The notes below the pieces were generated by a model. That model had not been told where the DNA came from. It worked only from the letters and a program-made list of their open reading frames with translations, and did no database searches. This document shows, in pieces, positions 1 through 8,762 of a DNA stretch of 64,000 bases. The stretch comes from Comamonas testosteroni (GTDB lineage Bacteria > Pseudomonadota > Gammaproteobacteria > Burkholderiales > Burkholderiaceae_C): positions 1,488,001-1,552,000 of the forward strand of contig CP044131.1 of the NCBI GenBank assembly GCA_008727115.1. The letters run 5' to 3'. The translations under genes and the position numbers were made by a program. Every line of letters starts with the position of its first letter. Positions within the stretch are counted from its first letter, which is position 1.

Positions 1-129
1 GTGGCGGTGCGCGACTATCTGGCGACTCAGCAATTGCCATTGGAGCGTCTTTTTCTGGGGGCTCCAAAGATGGATGTGTCCGATAAAGACTGGACGCCGC
101 GTGCTCAGTTGAGCCTGTCTGCACAATGA
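1..129 (+). CDS. C-terminal end of an upstream protein, possibly DUF748 family (partial)
   Basis: An open frame runs from the first base to a TGA at 127-129 and encodes 42 residues ending in RAQLSLSAQ. The start lies outside the window. The stretch AVRDYLATQQLPLERLFLGAP resembles the OmpA/DUF748-like C-termini in which a helix is followed by an RLFL-AP strand. In Burkholderiales a DUF748 gene often lies near DUF349 genes. The family call rests on this short tail only and is weak, but the coding assignment is good because a terminator hairpin follows directly. Confidence 0.5.
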   Translation: MAVRDYLATQQLPLERLFLGAPKMDVSDKDWTPRAQLSLSAQ

Positions 130-139
130 TCGAAACAGT

Positions 140-168
140 GCGAAATCCGCGGCGATTTCGCATTTTTT
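140..168 (+). terminator. Intrinsic terminator after the partial upstream gene
   Basis: An 8-bp stem (GCGAAATC at 140-147 pairing with GATTTCGC at 154-161) with a 6-nt loop is followed by TTTTTT at 163-168, ten bases after the stop codon. Confidence 0.8.
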
Positions 169-344
169 GGCTTGCCTTTAAATAAAGGCGAAAATACCGG
201 TTTTCCCAGGCACCTCTGTGTCTGGGCTTGCGCTTGGAAAGTCTGCCCTCATGTGGGTTGGCACAGGTCGGCTGCAACATGGATTGCGGCGGCTGCCAAG
301 CATTTTCTGACCCCTACATGACATCTATTTCTCCTAGCAGCACC

Positions 345-3002
345 ATGTCTGATGCATCTGAAGTGACCCCGGCCTCTGCCAAGAATTCTGAGCAACATCC
401 TTTGGATGCATTGACGGGTGGTGCTTTCTCCGCCGAGACCTCGGGCGATCGCGCCGCACGCATCCGTGACTGGCTGGCTACTCAGCCCACGGTTGAGCAG
501 CTCCAGGACGTTCACAAGGAACTGAGCAAGGGCGACAAGAGCGCGGCCCGTGCCGTTCGTGAACGTCTCGACGAAATCCGTCGCACCGAGAATCAGGAAA
601 AAATTTCCGTGGAATGGGCTGAAAAGGCCCAGGCCTTGCTGGCCGCGACTCCTTTTGATGCAGCCGCAGCCGCAGCTTGGCAGCGAGAGGCTGCCAAGGC
701 CGGTGCGGCTTTGTCGCGCGAACCGCTGTCGCAGTTCAAGGCGCAACTGGTAGAGCGCGTCAAGGCAGTCGAAGATCTGCAGCATCGCACCCAGGTGCAA
801 CGCGAAGTGGCCCTGCTGTTGGCGCAGCGCATCGAAGTGTTGTCCACCAAGTCTTGGAAAGACGCCAAGGGCGTGCTCGAAGCGCTGGGCGCTGATGTGG
901 CTCGCTGGCAAGAGCAAGCCAAGGAGCTGACAAGCGACGCTAGCTGGAGCAGCGTGGACGGCCGTTTCCCTCCGCAATTGGAAGCAGCATCTGCACAGCT
1001 GGCACTGGTCTGGGACGCTTTCCAGTCGGCCTTGGCCTTGACTGAAGCGGCTGCAGCCGACGACGCAGCTCCATTGCCTACGGTGCCTGTCTGGGCTGAT
1101 GAGATCCGTGTGGCCCGCGGCTTGCCGCCCGAAGCTGCTCCTGTCGAAGTGGCCGCCAAGCCGGCTGCGCGTGCTGCTGCCGGTGGCCGTGGTAAGGCGA
1201 CTCCTGAGCAAGTCGAGGCGGCTAAGGCTGCACTGGGTCAGGCGCTGCAAGCGCTGAAAGCGGAGACTGAGGCCGGCAATGGCAAGGCGGGATCTGACGC
1301 GGTGCAGGCAATGCGTGCAGCGATCAAGACCCATGGCCGCTTTGTGGACGAAGCGCTGGTGCACGAAGTGCATGAGGCGCTATTGGCCGCTGGCGAGGCG
1401 GAAGGCTGGCTGCGTCAGCAGGCTGACAAGCTGCGCGAAGAGCTGGTCGCCAAGGCGGAAGCCCTGCTGAACCGCCCTGAAGGCCAGGCTCTGGGTGGCC
1501 GCAAGATTCAAGAAACCCTGCGCAGCCTGCGCGAGCAGTGGAAGAATGCCGACCAAGGCGCTGCTGCCAACCATGCGCTGTGGAAGAAGTTTGACGAAGC
1601 TTGTAACGCTGCCTACAAGGTGGTTGAGTCTTGGCACGAAAAGATTCGTCAGGACAGCACGCAGGCCAAGGCGCAGCGTCTGGCACTGATTGAGGAAATC
1701 AAGTCGTGGGCTGCGGATAACGCCGCTAGCCAGGATTGGAAGGCCATGCTGCGCGCTCTGCGCCAGTTTGGTGAGCGCTGGCGCGAAAGCGGTCACATTG
1801 GTGAAAAGCTTTTTGCAGAATTGCAGCCCTTGTTCAAACAGGCTATGGCTGCTGCTGAAGCACCTTTGCAGGCTGCGCAAAAGGCCAGCCTGGAACGTCG
1901 CCACGCCATGATCGATGAAGCCACGGCTCTGGGTGCAGCGCCAAGCCTGCGTATCGATGCAGTGAAGGCCTTGCAACAGCGTTGGCAGGCGGAAGCCCAG
2001 GTCGTGCCTCTGGATCGCAAGCACGAGCAAAAGCTGTGGGATGCTTTCCGCAAGCCGCTTGATGAAGCCTTCAATCGCAAGAGCGTGGAGCGTGGCGGTC
2101 GCAGCCAGGCGGCAGTGGAGTTGTCGGAGCATGATCGCCGTGTGCTCGAGGCATCCAAGGCTGTGGAGGTGGCCAACGCCAGCGGTGACGCGCAGAAGAT
2201 TCGCACCGCTCTGAGCGAGCTGGAAGCGGTTCTGAAGGCCCAGCCTGTCGCTGAAAAATCTGATGAAAATCAGGCTCAAGCCCAAGATGGACAAGCGCAA
2301 GCAGCTACTGAAACAGAAGCGGCTGAAGCTCCGGTGGCTGCCAAGCCTGCACGTCCTGTGGTAGCTGTGCGCGGCGATGACCGTCCTGGCATGAAGAAGG
2401 AAGCTGCTGCGCCTGCAGGCCGCCCTGGTGATCGCAAGGATGGCCCACGTGGCCGCGATGCAGGTCGTGGCGATCGCCCGGGCCGTGATGGCAACCGCGA
2501 CATGGGCCGTGGCCGTCGTGAGTTTGTGCGTGAAGAGCGTGGCCCGCGTCTGGCAGATCCTGCCTTCCGCGCCCAGCGTGATGCGGTGGAGCATGCCCAG
2601 GAGGCCCTGCGCAAGCTGGCGGCTCAGGCCCACGGCGAAGCCCTGACCCAGCTCCTGGGTGCCTGGCAGGCGCGTGACTCCGAGCAAATGCCTTCGGCCC
2701 AGCAACTGGGTGGCAAGGTGACTGCACCCGTGCGCTCTTCGTGGACTGCCGCCATCGCAGCAGCGCCCAAGGGTAATGCTGCCGAGGCGCTGCTGCGTCT
2801 GGAAATGGCGGCCGATGTGCACACACCTGCAGATCAGCTGGCGGCTCGCCGTGCTCTGCAGCTGCAGATGCTGACCCGTCGTAACGATCCTTCGCCTCAG
2901 CAGACCTGGGGTCAGGATGTTGCAGCAGTGCTGGCCAGCGGCAGCGACGAAGCTTCGGCCCGCCGCCTGCAAACTGCGCTCAAGCAGCTGCTACGCAAGT
3001 AA
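345..3002 (+). CDS. Large DUF349 repeat protein with an RG-rich segment
   Basis: Cytosolic protein of about 885 residues made of alpha-helical DUF349 repeats (motif type W..a...p...e..LW..F). Examples are LREQWKNADQGAA...LWKKFDEAC and ERWRESGHI...LFAELQPLFKQ. A strongly basic RG/RD-rich linker lies at about 2390-2560 and a helical C-terminal part follows. The biochemical role of the family is not established. The RG stretch suggests nucleic-acid contact, which is inference. The frame stays open upstream to a TTG at 228. I chose the ATG at 345 (MSDASEVTPA) because the residues before it look non-conserved, but ATG 318 is equally possible and neither has a good ribosome binding site. A strong terminator follows. 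Confidence 0.8.
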   Translation: MSDASEVTPASAKNSEQHPLDALTGGAFSAETSGDRAARIRDWLATQPTVEQLQDVHKELSKGDKSAARAVRERLDEIRRTENQEKISVEWAEKAQALLAATPFDAAAAAAWQREAAKAGAALSREPLSQFKAQLVERVKAVEDLQHRTQVQREVALLLAQRIEVLSTKSWKDAKGVLEALGADVARWQEQAKELTSDASWSSVDGRFPPQLEAASAQLALVWDAFQSALALTEAAAADDAAPLPTVPVWADEIRVARGLPPEAAPVEVAAKPAARAAAGGRGKATPEQVEAAKAALGQALQALKAETEAGNGKAGSDAVQAMRAAIKTHGRFVDEALVHEVHEALLAAGEAEGWLRQQADKLREELVAKAEALLNRPEGQALGGRKIQETLRSLREQWKNADQGAAANHALWKKFDEACNAAYKVVESWHEKIRQDSTQAKAQRLALIEEIKSWAADNAASQDWKAMLRALRQFGERWRESGHIGEKLFAELQPLFKQAMAAAEAPLQAAQKASLERRHAMIDEATALGAAPSLRIDAVKALQQRWQAEAQVVPLDRKHEQKLWDAFRKPLDEAFNRKSVERGGRSQAAVELSEHDRRVLEASKAVEVANASGDAQKIRTALSELEAVLKAQPVAEKSDENQAQAQDGQAQAATETEAAEAPVAAKPARPVVAVRGDDRPGMKKEAAAPAGRPGDRKDGPRGRDAGRGDRPGRDGNRDMGRGRREFVREERGPRLADPAFRAQRDAVEHAQEALRKLAAQAHGEALTQLLGAWQARDSEQMPSAQQLGGKVTAPVRSSWTAAIAAAPKGNAAEALLRLEMAADVHTPADQLAARRALQLQMLTRRNDPSPQQTWGQDVAAVLASGSDEASARRLQTALKQLLRK

Positions 3003-3022
3003 ATCAAGCGCTTGCAGCTGTG

Positions 3023-3052
3023 AAAAAGGGAGTCTCAGGACTCCCTTTTTTT
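3023..3052 (+). terminator. Intrinsic terminator after the DUF349 gene
   Basis: GGGAGTC (3028-3034), loop TCAG, GACTCCC (3039-3045), flanked by AAAAA on the left and seven T on the right. The symmetric A and T tracts also let it work on the minus strand. Confidence 0.9.
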
Positions 3053-3101
3053 GTGGTCGCCAAAGAGAAGGGGGAGCGCTTAAATGCGTAAAGCACAAAC
3101 T

Positions 3102-3135
3102 AAAAAGCCGCTGCATTTGCATGCAACGGCTTTTT
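3102..3135 (-). terminator. Terminator of tRNA-Leu unit 1
   Basis: Inverted repeat AAAAAGCCGCTGCAT ... ATGCAACGGCTTTTT (one mismatch) directly 3' of the tRNA on the minus strand, giving a G/C stem and a U tract. Confidence 0.85.
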
Positions 3136-3141
3136 GTATTT

Positions 3142-3226
<85 letters not shown>

Positions 3227-3242
3227 ATTTCAGAGTGATCGA

Positions 3243-3248
3243 ATTATA
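3243..3248 (-). promoter_or_regulatory. -10 box (TATAAT) of tRNA-Leu copy 1
   Basis: On the minus strand a perfect TATAAT ends 16 nt before the tRNA 5' end, with GCGACA 18 nt upstream as a -35. Copies 3 and 4 of the tRNA have the same box; copy 2 has TACAAT. This supports independent promoters for the units. Confidence 0.75.
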
Positions 3249-3318
3249 TAGCAGCTGGCGCAGTGTTGTCGCGAGATGGTGGTGTTTTTTCTCAAAACAG
3301 CAAGTAAGGCGGAAAACG

Positions 3319-3352
3319 AAAAAGCCGCTGCATTTGCATGCAGCGGCTTTTT
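3319..3352 (-). terminator. Terminator of tRNA-Leu unit 2
   Basis: Perfect 15-bp inverted repeat AAAAAGCCGCTGCAT / ATGCAGCGGCTTTTT around a 4-nt loop, just 3' of the tRNA on the minus strand. It is the only copy with no mismatch. Confidence 0.88.
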
Positions 3353-3358
3353 GTATTT

Positions 3359-3443
<85 letters not shown>

Positions 3444-3536
3444 ATTTCAGAGTGATCGAATTGTATAGCAGCTGGCGCAGTGTTGGCGCGAGATGGCGGT
3501 GTTTTTTCTCAAAATAGCAAGTGAGGATGGGTAACG

Positions 3537-3570
3537 AAAAAGCCGCTGCATTTGCATGCAACGGCTTTTT
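3537..3570 (-). terminator. Terminator of tRNA-Leu unit 3
   Basis: Same hairpin as unit 1 with one mismatch (CAGCGGC changed to CAACGGC on the plus strand). Confidence 0.85.
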
Positions 3571-3576
3571 GTATTT

Positions 3577-3661
<85 letters not shown>

Positions 3662-3754
3662 ATTTCAGAGTGATCGAATTATATAGCAGCTGGCGCAGTG
3701 TTGTCGCGAGATGGTGGTGTTTTTTCTCAAAACAGCAAGTGAGGATGGGTAACG

Positions 3755-3788
3755 AAAAAGCCGCTGCACTTGCATGCAACGGCTTTTT
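3755..3788 (-). terminator. Terminator of tRNA-Leu unit 4
   Basis: Same hairpin with two differences from the perfect version (CACTTGCATG loop side and CAACGGC). The U tract is retained. Confidence 0.82.
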
Positions 3789-3793
3789 GTATT

Positions 3794-3878
<85 letters not shown>

Positions 3879-3969
3879 ATTTCAGAGTGATCGAATTATA
3901 TAGCAGCTGGCGCAGTGTTGGCGTGAGATGGCGGTGTTTTTTCTCAAACAGCAAGTAAGGCGGAAAACG

Positions 3970-4003
3970 AAAAAGCCGCTGCATTTGCATGCAACGGCTT
4001 TTT
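3970..4003 (-). terminator. Terminator of tRNA-Leu unit 5
   Basis: Same AAAAAGCCGCTGCAT / ATGCAACGGCTTTTT hairpin as in unit 1, immediately 3' of copy 5. Confidence 0.85.
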
Positions 4004-4008
4004 GTATT

Positions 4009-4093
<85 letters not shown>

Positions 4094-4235
4094 TTTCAGG
4101 GAAGCTTCGTATTCTACTGCAGTTATTTGCAAGGAATCTGAATCTTCAATTTTTCTAAGATGCCGTAGGACTTTGCAACATTCCTTGTGGAATGTTGTCC
4201 AAGTTTGCTGCAACCAGGCTGGTTGTCGTTAAACT

Positions 4236-4320
<85 letters not shown>

Positions 4321-4354
4321 ATCTCAGGAAAGACATAGATTGTATATCAAGAAA

Positions 4355-7006
4355 ATGAACCCTAGCGCAAAAGTTGCCGATATGAACGAAGAAATTTTGG
4401 GCACTGTGCAGGGCCACCGCGACGGACATGGCTTTGTCATCCGCGACGATGGTGAGCGTGACATCTACCTCCCCCCCAATGAAATGCGGGCAGTGCTTCA
4501 CAAGGACAAGGTCCAGGTGCGCATTGCACGCCATGACCACCGTGGTCGACCAGAAGGGCGTGTGGTGGAAATCGTGGAGCGTCCTGATCAGCCCATCATT
4601 GGCCGCTTTTTGCAAGAAAGCGGTGTGTGGCTTGTTGCCCCTGAGGACAAGCGCTATGGCCAGGACATCCTGATTCCATCGAATGCGACGGGGTCGGCAC
4701 AGGTCGGTCAGATCGTAGTGGTTGAGCTGACAGAGGCTCCTGCACTGTTTGGTCAGCCTGTAGGGCGCATTACCGAGGTGCTCGGTGAGGTGGATGACCC
4801 AGGCATGGAAATTGAGATCGCGGTGCGCAAATATGGTGTTCCGCACGTTTTTTCCGAGGCATGTCTGGAGCAAGCCAAGGCATTGCCTGAGACAGTCCGC
4901 GCGGCTGATTACAAGAATCGCATTGATCTGACGGATATACCGCTGGCGACCATCGACGGCGAAGACGCTCGCGACTTTGACGATGCGGTGTATTGCGAGC
5001 CGGCCAAGATCGGGCGCAGCAAGGGTTGGCGTTTGCTGGTAGCGATTGCCGATGTGAGTCATTACGTGACCACGGGCAGCGCTATTGATGTGGATGCCTA
5101 CGATCGCGCCACCAGTGTGTATTTCCCGCGCCGAGTGATTCCCATGCTGCCGGAAAAGCTCAGCAATGGCCTGTGTTCGCTGAACCCGGATGTGGATCGC
5201 CTGTGCATGGTCTGCGACATGCTGATCACGGCGCAAGGTGAGATTCACGCCTATCAGTTCTACCCGGCAGTCATGCACAGCCATGCGCGCTTCACCTATA
5301 CCGAAGTGGCTGCGATTCTGGCCAATACGCGTGGCCCGGAGGCAGCGAAGCGCAAGGATCGCGTTCAGGATCTTTTGAATCTGCATGGTGTCTTTCAGTC
5401 CCTGCTCAAGGCGCGAGAGGCACGTGGGGCGGTGGACTTCGAGACGACGGAGACACAAATTGTCTGTGATGACAACGGGCGGATTGAAAAAATCGTGCCG
5501 CGCACTCGCAATGATGCGCACAAGCTGATTGAAGAGGCCATGCTGGCGGCCAACGTCTGCAGCGCAGACTTCATTGAGCAAAGCGGGCAATTGGGCTTGT
5601 TCCGTGTGCACGACAAGCCGTCGCTGGAGAAGCAGGAGATTTTGCGCAACTACCTCAAGGCCATGGGCGTGGGCATGAGCATCAGCGAGAACCCCACGAC
5701 CAAGGAGTTCCAGCAGATTGCCAGCGCGACCAAGGAGCGCCCTGATGCACAGCAGATTCACACCATGCTGCTGCGCTCCATGATGCAGGCCTTCTATACC
5801 CCTGAGGGCTCGGGCCACTTCGGCTTGGCGTTTGAGGCTTACACCCATTTCACCAGTCCGATTCGGCGCTATCCCGATTTGCTGGTGCACCGCGTCATCA
5901 AGGCCGAGCTGAATGGCACGCATTACAAGCTGCCTGCTTTGCCAACGCCGGGCGAGGCAGAGGCAAAGATGGCTAAGCGCCTGGCTTCGCGTGTGGTCGA
6001 ACCTGGACAAAAACCGCGCAAGCGCTCGGCGGCCAAGGAATTCCAGGCGTGGGAGGCGGCGGGACTGCACTGCAGCGCCAATGAGCGCCGCGCCGATGAG
6101 GCCAGTCGTGATGTGGAAGCCTGGCTCAAGTGCAAATACATGCGCGAGCACCTGGGTGAGGAGTTCGCAGGCACCGTTTCTGCGGTCACGACCTTTGGTG
6201 TCTTCGTGACGCTGGATGCGATGTACGTCGAAGGTTTGGTGCATATCACCGAGCTCGGTGGTGATTACTTCCGCTTTGATGAGGCGCGCCAGGAGTTGCG
6301 TGGTGAGCGCTCCGGTGTCCGCTACAGCATTGGGGCCAGGGTGCGGGTGCAGGTCAGCCGGGTGGACCTTGATGGGCGGCGTATTGACTTTCGTCTGGTT
6401 CGCGATGGTGAAGATGGCTTGATGCCGGCTGCTCGCGGCGGACGTGGCCAGGGCAAGGATGATGGCCGTGGTCGCCGAGAGGGTCGTGAATCCCGCGAGG
6501 AGCATGGCAATGCAGGCTATGCCGATAAATGGAGTCGTCGTGATGCCAAGGCGAGTCGTGCGCAGCGCAATTCGGCCTCTTCTGCTGCTTCTTCTGAGTC
6601 TCTCAAGAGCAAGCAGGCCCGCAAGGCGGCCAAGAAGGCCATGCTCAAAAGCGTGAATCTGGCGGCCTTAGAGGCGGAGTATGCGCAAGAGCGCTGCAGC
6701 GTGCCCGAGCCTGAGCCCAAGCAACTGGCTGAACCGGCGGCATTGGCCGAGTTGCCTAAGCCGCGTAAGCCGGCGGCGAAGAAAAAGGTGGCGGCCTTGC
6801 TGTCCCCTGAAACTCAGAGCCAACCTGCGGCGAAAGCTATTCCTGCCCCAGTGGTGCCAGCGGCACCAAAGGTGGTAGCCAAGCCTGCCGCGAAGACTGC
6901 TCCCAAGGCGAAGAAAGTGGTGGCAAAAAAGCCAGCGGTGAAGACAGCCACTCGCGTCAAGACCGCGCCAGCCACTAAAACAGCCAAGCGCAAGACCGAG
7001 TCTTGA
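4355..7006 (+). CDS. rnr: Ribonuclease R with a long basic Lys/Ala-rich tail
   Basis: 3'-5' exoribonuclease of the RNB family that degrades structured RNA. The order is an N-terminal cold-shock domain (GTVQGHRDGHGFVIRDDG), the RNB catalytic core with its acidic cluster (DGEDARDFDDAVYCE), and an S1 domain (FAGTVSAVTTFGVFVTLDAMYVEGLVH; cited in parts). The last 150 or so residues are rich in K, A and P and resemble a histone H1-like tail. At 883 residues it exceeds E. coli RNase R (813) because of that tail. The frame stays open upstream through tRNA copy 6, so the start must be the ATG at 4355 (MNPSAKVADM) or the one at 4382 (MNEEILGTV). Confidence 0.93.
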   Translation: MNPSAKVADMNEEILGTVQGHRDGHGFVIRDDGERDIYLPPNEMRAVLHKDKVQVRIARHDHRGRPEGRVVEIVERPDQPIIGRFLQESGVWLVAPEDKRYGQDILIPSNATGSAQVGQIVVVELTEAPALFGQPVGRITEVLGEVDDPGMEIEIAVRKYGVPHVFSEACLEQAKALPETVRAADYKNRIDLTDIPLATIDGEDARDFDDAVYCEPAKIGRSKGWRLLVAIADVSHYVTTGSAIDVDAYDRATSVYFPRRVIPMLPEKLSNGLCSLNPDVDRLCMVCDMLITAQGEIHAYQFYPAVMHSHARFTYTEVAAILANTRGPEAAKRKDRVQDLLNLHGVFQSLLKAREARGAVDFETTETQIVCDDNGRIEKIVPRTRNDAHKLIEEAMLAANVCSADFIEQSGQLGLFRVHDKPSLEKQEILRNYLKAMGVGMSISENPTTKEFQQIASATKERPDAQQIHTMLLRSMMQAFYTPEGSGHFGLAFEAYTHFTSPIRRYPDLLVHRVIKAELNGTHYKLPALPTPGEAEAKMAKRLASRVVEPGQKPRKRSAAKEFQAWEAAGLHCSANERRADEASRDVEAWLKCKYMREHLGEEFAGTVSAVTTFGVFVTLDAMYVEGLVHITELGGDYFRFDEARQELRGERSGVRYSIGARVRVQVSRVDLDGRRIDFRLVRDGEDGLMPAARGGRGQGKDDGRGRREGRESREEHGNAGYADKWSRRDAKASRAQRNSASSAASSESLKSKQARKAAKKAMLKSVNLAALEAEYAQERCSVPEPEPKQLAEPAALAELPKPRKPAAKKKVAALLSPETQSQPAAKAIPAPVVPAAPKVVAKPAAKTAPKAKKVVAKKPAVKTATRVKTAPATKTAKRKTES

Positions 7007-7030
7007 GTGCTTTTTAATTGATAGCTGAAC

Positions 7031-7063
7031 GGCCTTTCCTGGTAACGGAAAAGGCCATTTTTT
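7031..7063. terminator. Terminator between convergent rnr and nnr
   Basis: GGCCTTT (7031-7037) pairs with AAAGGCC (7050-7056), followed by a T-rich tract. It serves rnr directly. The A-rich left side is weak, so termination of the opposing gene is less certain. Confidence 0.7.
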
Positions 7064-7070
7064 ATGAAAA

Positions 7071-8663
7071 TTATTTCCGATTGTCGCCCAGGTGAAGTGC
7101 CAAGGCGTTGGCGCTGAAGGGCCGATCTGCAGGCCAGGTGTCGGCTGCATGCCCGTGGCGGAGTGCGCCCTGTATGGCAGCGCAGTCCCTGCTCAAGCCC
7201 TGGGCCCATAAGGCACCTATCAGGCCGGCCAGTACATCGCCTGTGCCGCCAGTGGCCAGGCGGGCATTGCCACTGGCATTGATCCAGACTTGCTGTTCTG
7301 GGTTGGCAATCACCGTGCCAGAGCCTTTCAGGAGTGCTGTGCACTGAAATTCTTCAGCCAGCTGTAGCCCGGCTTGTACGCGGTTGGCTTGAATAGAGGA
7401 AGTATCGGTCTTCAGCAGGCGCGCTGCTTCCAGGGGGTGAGGAGTCAGGATGGTGCCCAGTTTTTGCTGGCTGCGCTGACGTAGCTGCTGTGCCAGAGAA
7501 GGGGTGGTGGCGATGGCATTGAGGGCGTCGGCGTCCAGAACCAGCTGCGGTGCTTGCTCCAGTAGTTGGGGTAGCCATTCTTGTACGAGTTCGCCACCGC
7601 CGCAGCCGCAAACCACGGTGGGTTGGCTCCAGTCCTGTGCTGCCGGGCGGCGCAGCATGATTTCTGGCCATGGGGCAGTGCCCTGTGGCGCACTTTCATC
7701 AAGCAAGGCCAGCATGACGCGGCCGGCCCCGGCATGAAGTGCTGCCAGTGCAGCCAGCCAGGCGGCACCCGTCATGGAGATGCCGTTTCTGCTCAGACCC
7801 TGGCCACCGAGCACGGCCACATCGCCAAAACTGCCTTTGTGGCTGCTGTGAAGGCGAGGTGCACTCTGGCTGAGGTTGTTGACGCTCAAGTGCGCCCAAG
7901 GTGTTGTGGTGCTTCCTGCTGCAGAGACCGGTGAGGCTGGGGTGATGTCGGCAATGCCGCACCCTAGGTCGTCCCACCAGACTTGACCGCAGGCATCGCG
8001 TCCTTCGCCAGTGAAAAGCCCGGCTTGCAGTGTCAGCAAAGCCAGCGTGTGACGTTGGGCAGGCTGCGCGCTGCGATGAGGGGTAAATCCGTACAGGTAC
8101 TGGCCTGTATCGGCATCAAGCCCGGAGGCGATGTCTACGCACAGCACGGCGCAAGCGCATTGCTGAACCTGGTTCAGCAACTGGATCAGGCGCTGGTCTG
8201 TAGTGCGTGGCTTGGCGGAGGCGTGCGCACCAATGCCGAGCAGTGCATCAATGCATAAATCCTGGGGGCTGAGATCGTGCGGGCACTCATTGAGCCATCG
8301 GACACCCGCCAGCCTGGCTTTTTCGCGTGACTTCTGTGCGTCGAGTGGCAATTGCTCTGACTCGCAGACTTCGCTGACCAGGATTTGTGCATGAGGCAAT
8401 GCCGCAGTGAGCAGAGCGGCTGCTTCGAAGCCGTCGCCTCCATTGTTGCCTGGGCCGCAGGCAATCCAGATGCGCTGGGCGTGCGGGGCGATAGCCATGG
8501 CTAGTTTTGCAATCGCTTTGCCTGCGCGCTCCATCAAGGTGTGGGGCGGCAGGCGGCGGATGTTCATCTGCTCAATCTGGCGTGTGACCGTAGTGCTGAA
8601 TAGTGGCCAGCCATGAGCAGCGAAGGCGGCAGGGGGCGGAGTGGCAGAGGTGATGCGCAGCAT
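7071..8663 (-). CDS. nnr: Bifunctional NAD(P)HX epimerase / ADP- or ATP-dependent dehydratase
   Basis: Repairs hydrated NAD(P)H in the cytosol. The N-terminal YjeF_N epimerase half shows the CGPGNNGGDGFEAA loop, and the C-terminal ribokinase-like dehydratase half shows KGSFGDVAVLGG, DADALNAI, TPHPLEAARLL and the GTGDVLAG nucleotide site. At 530 residues it is slightly longer than usual for the fused form. The ATG at 8663 is the first in frame. It is convergent with rnr and lies in the same direction as the amidase upstream, with about 100 bp between them. Confidence 0.93.
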   Translation of the reverse strand: MLRITSATPPPAAFAAHGWPLFSTTVTRQIEQMNIRRLPPHTLMERAGKAIAKLAMAIAPHAQRIWIACGPGNNGGDGFEAAALLTAALPHAQILVSEVCESEQLPLDAQKSREKARLAGVRWLNECPHDLSPQDLCIDALLGIGAHASAKPRTTDQRLIQLLNQVQQCACAVLCVDIASGLDADTGQYLYGFTPHRSAQPAQRHTLALLTLQAGLFTGEGRDACGQVWWDDLGCGIADITPASPVSAAGSTTTPWAHLSVNNLSQSAPRLHSSHKGSFGDVAVLGGQGLSRNGISMTGAAWLAALAALHAGAGRVMLALLDESAPQGTAPWPEIMLRRPAAQDWSQPTVVCGCGGGELVQEWLPQLLEQAPQLVLDADALNAIATTPSLAQQLRQRSQQKLGTILTPHPLEAARLLKTDTSSIQANRVQAGLQLAEEFQCTALLKGSGTVIANPEQQVWINASGNARLATGGTGDVLAGLIGALWAQGLSRDCAAIQGALRHGHAADTWPADRPFSANALALHLGDNRK

Positions 8664-8762
8664 GCTCTGAGGATAGTCTCAGCTTGCATGGCTGTGATTT
8701 TTTTGAATAATTTTGTGCTTTAGACCAATGTCTGTAAGCGCCTGCAGCTATAAAAAATGAAG

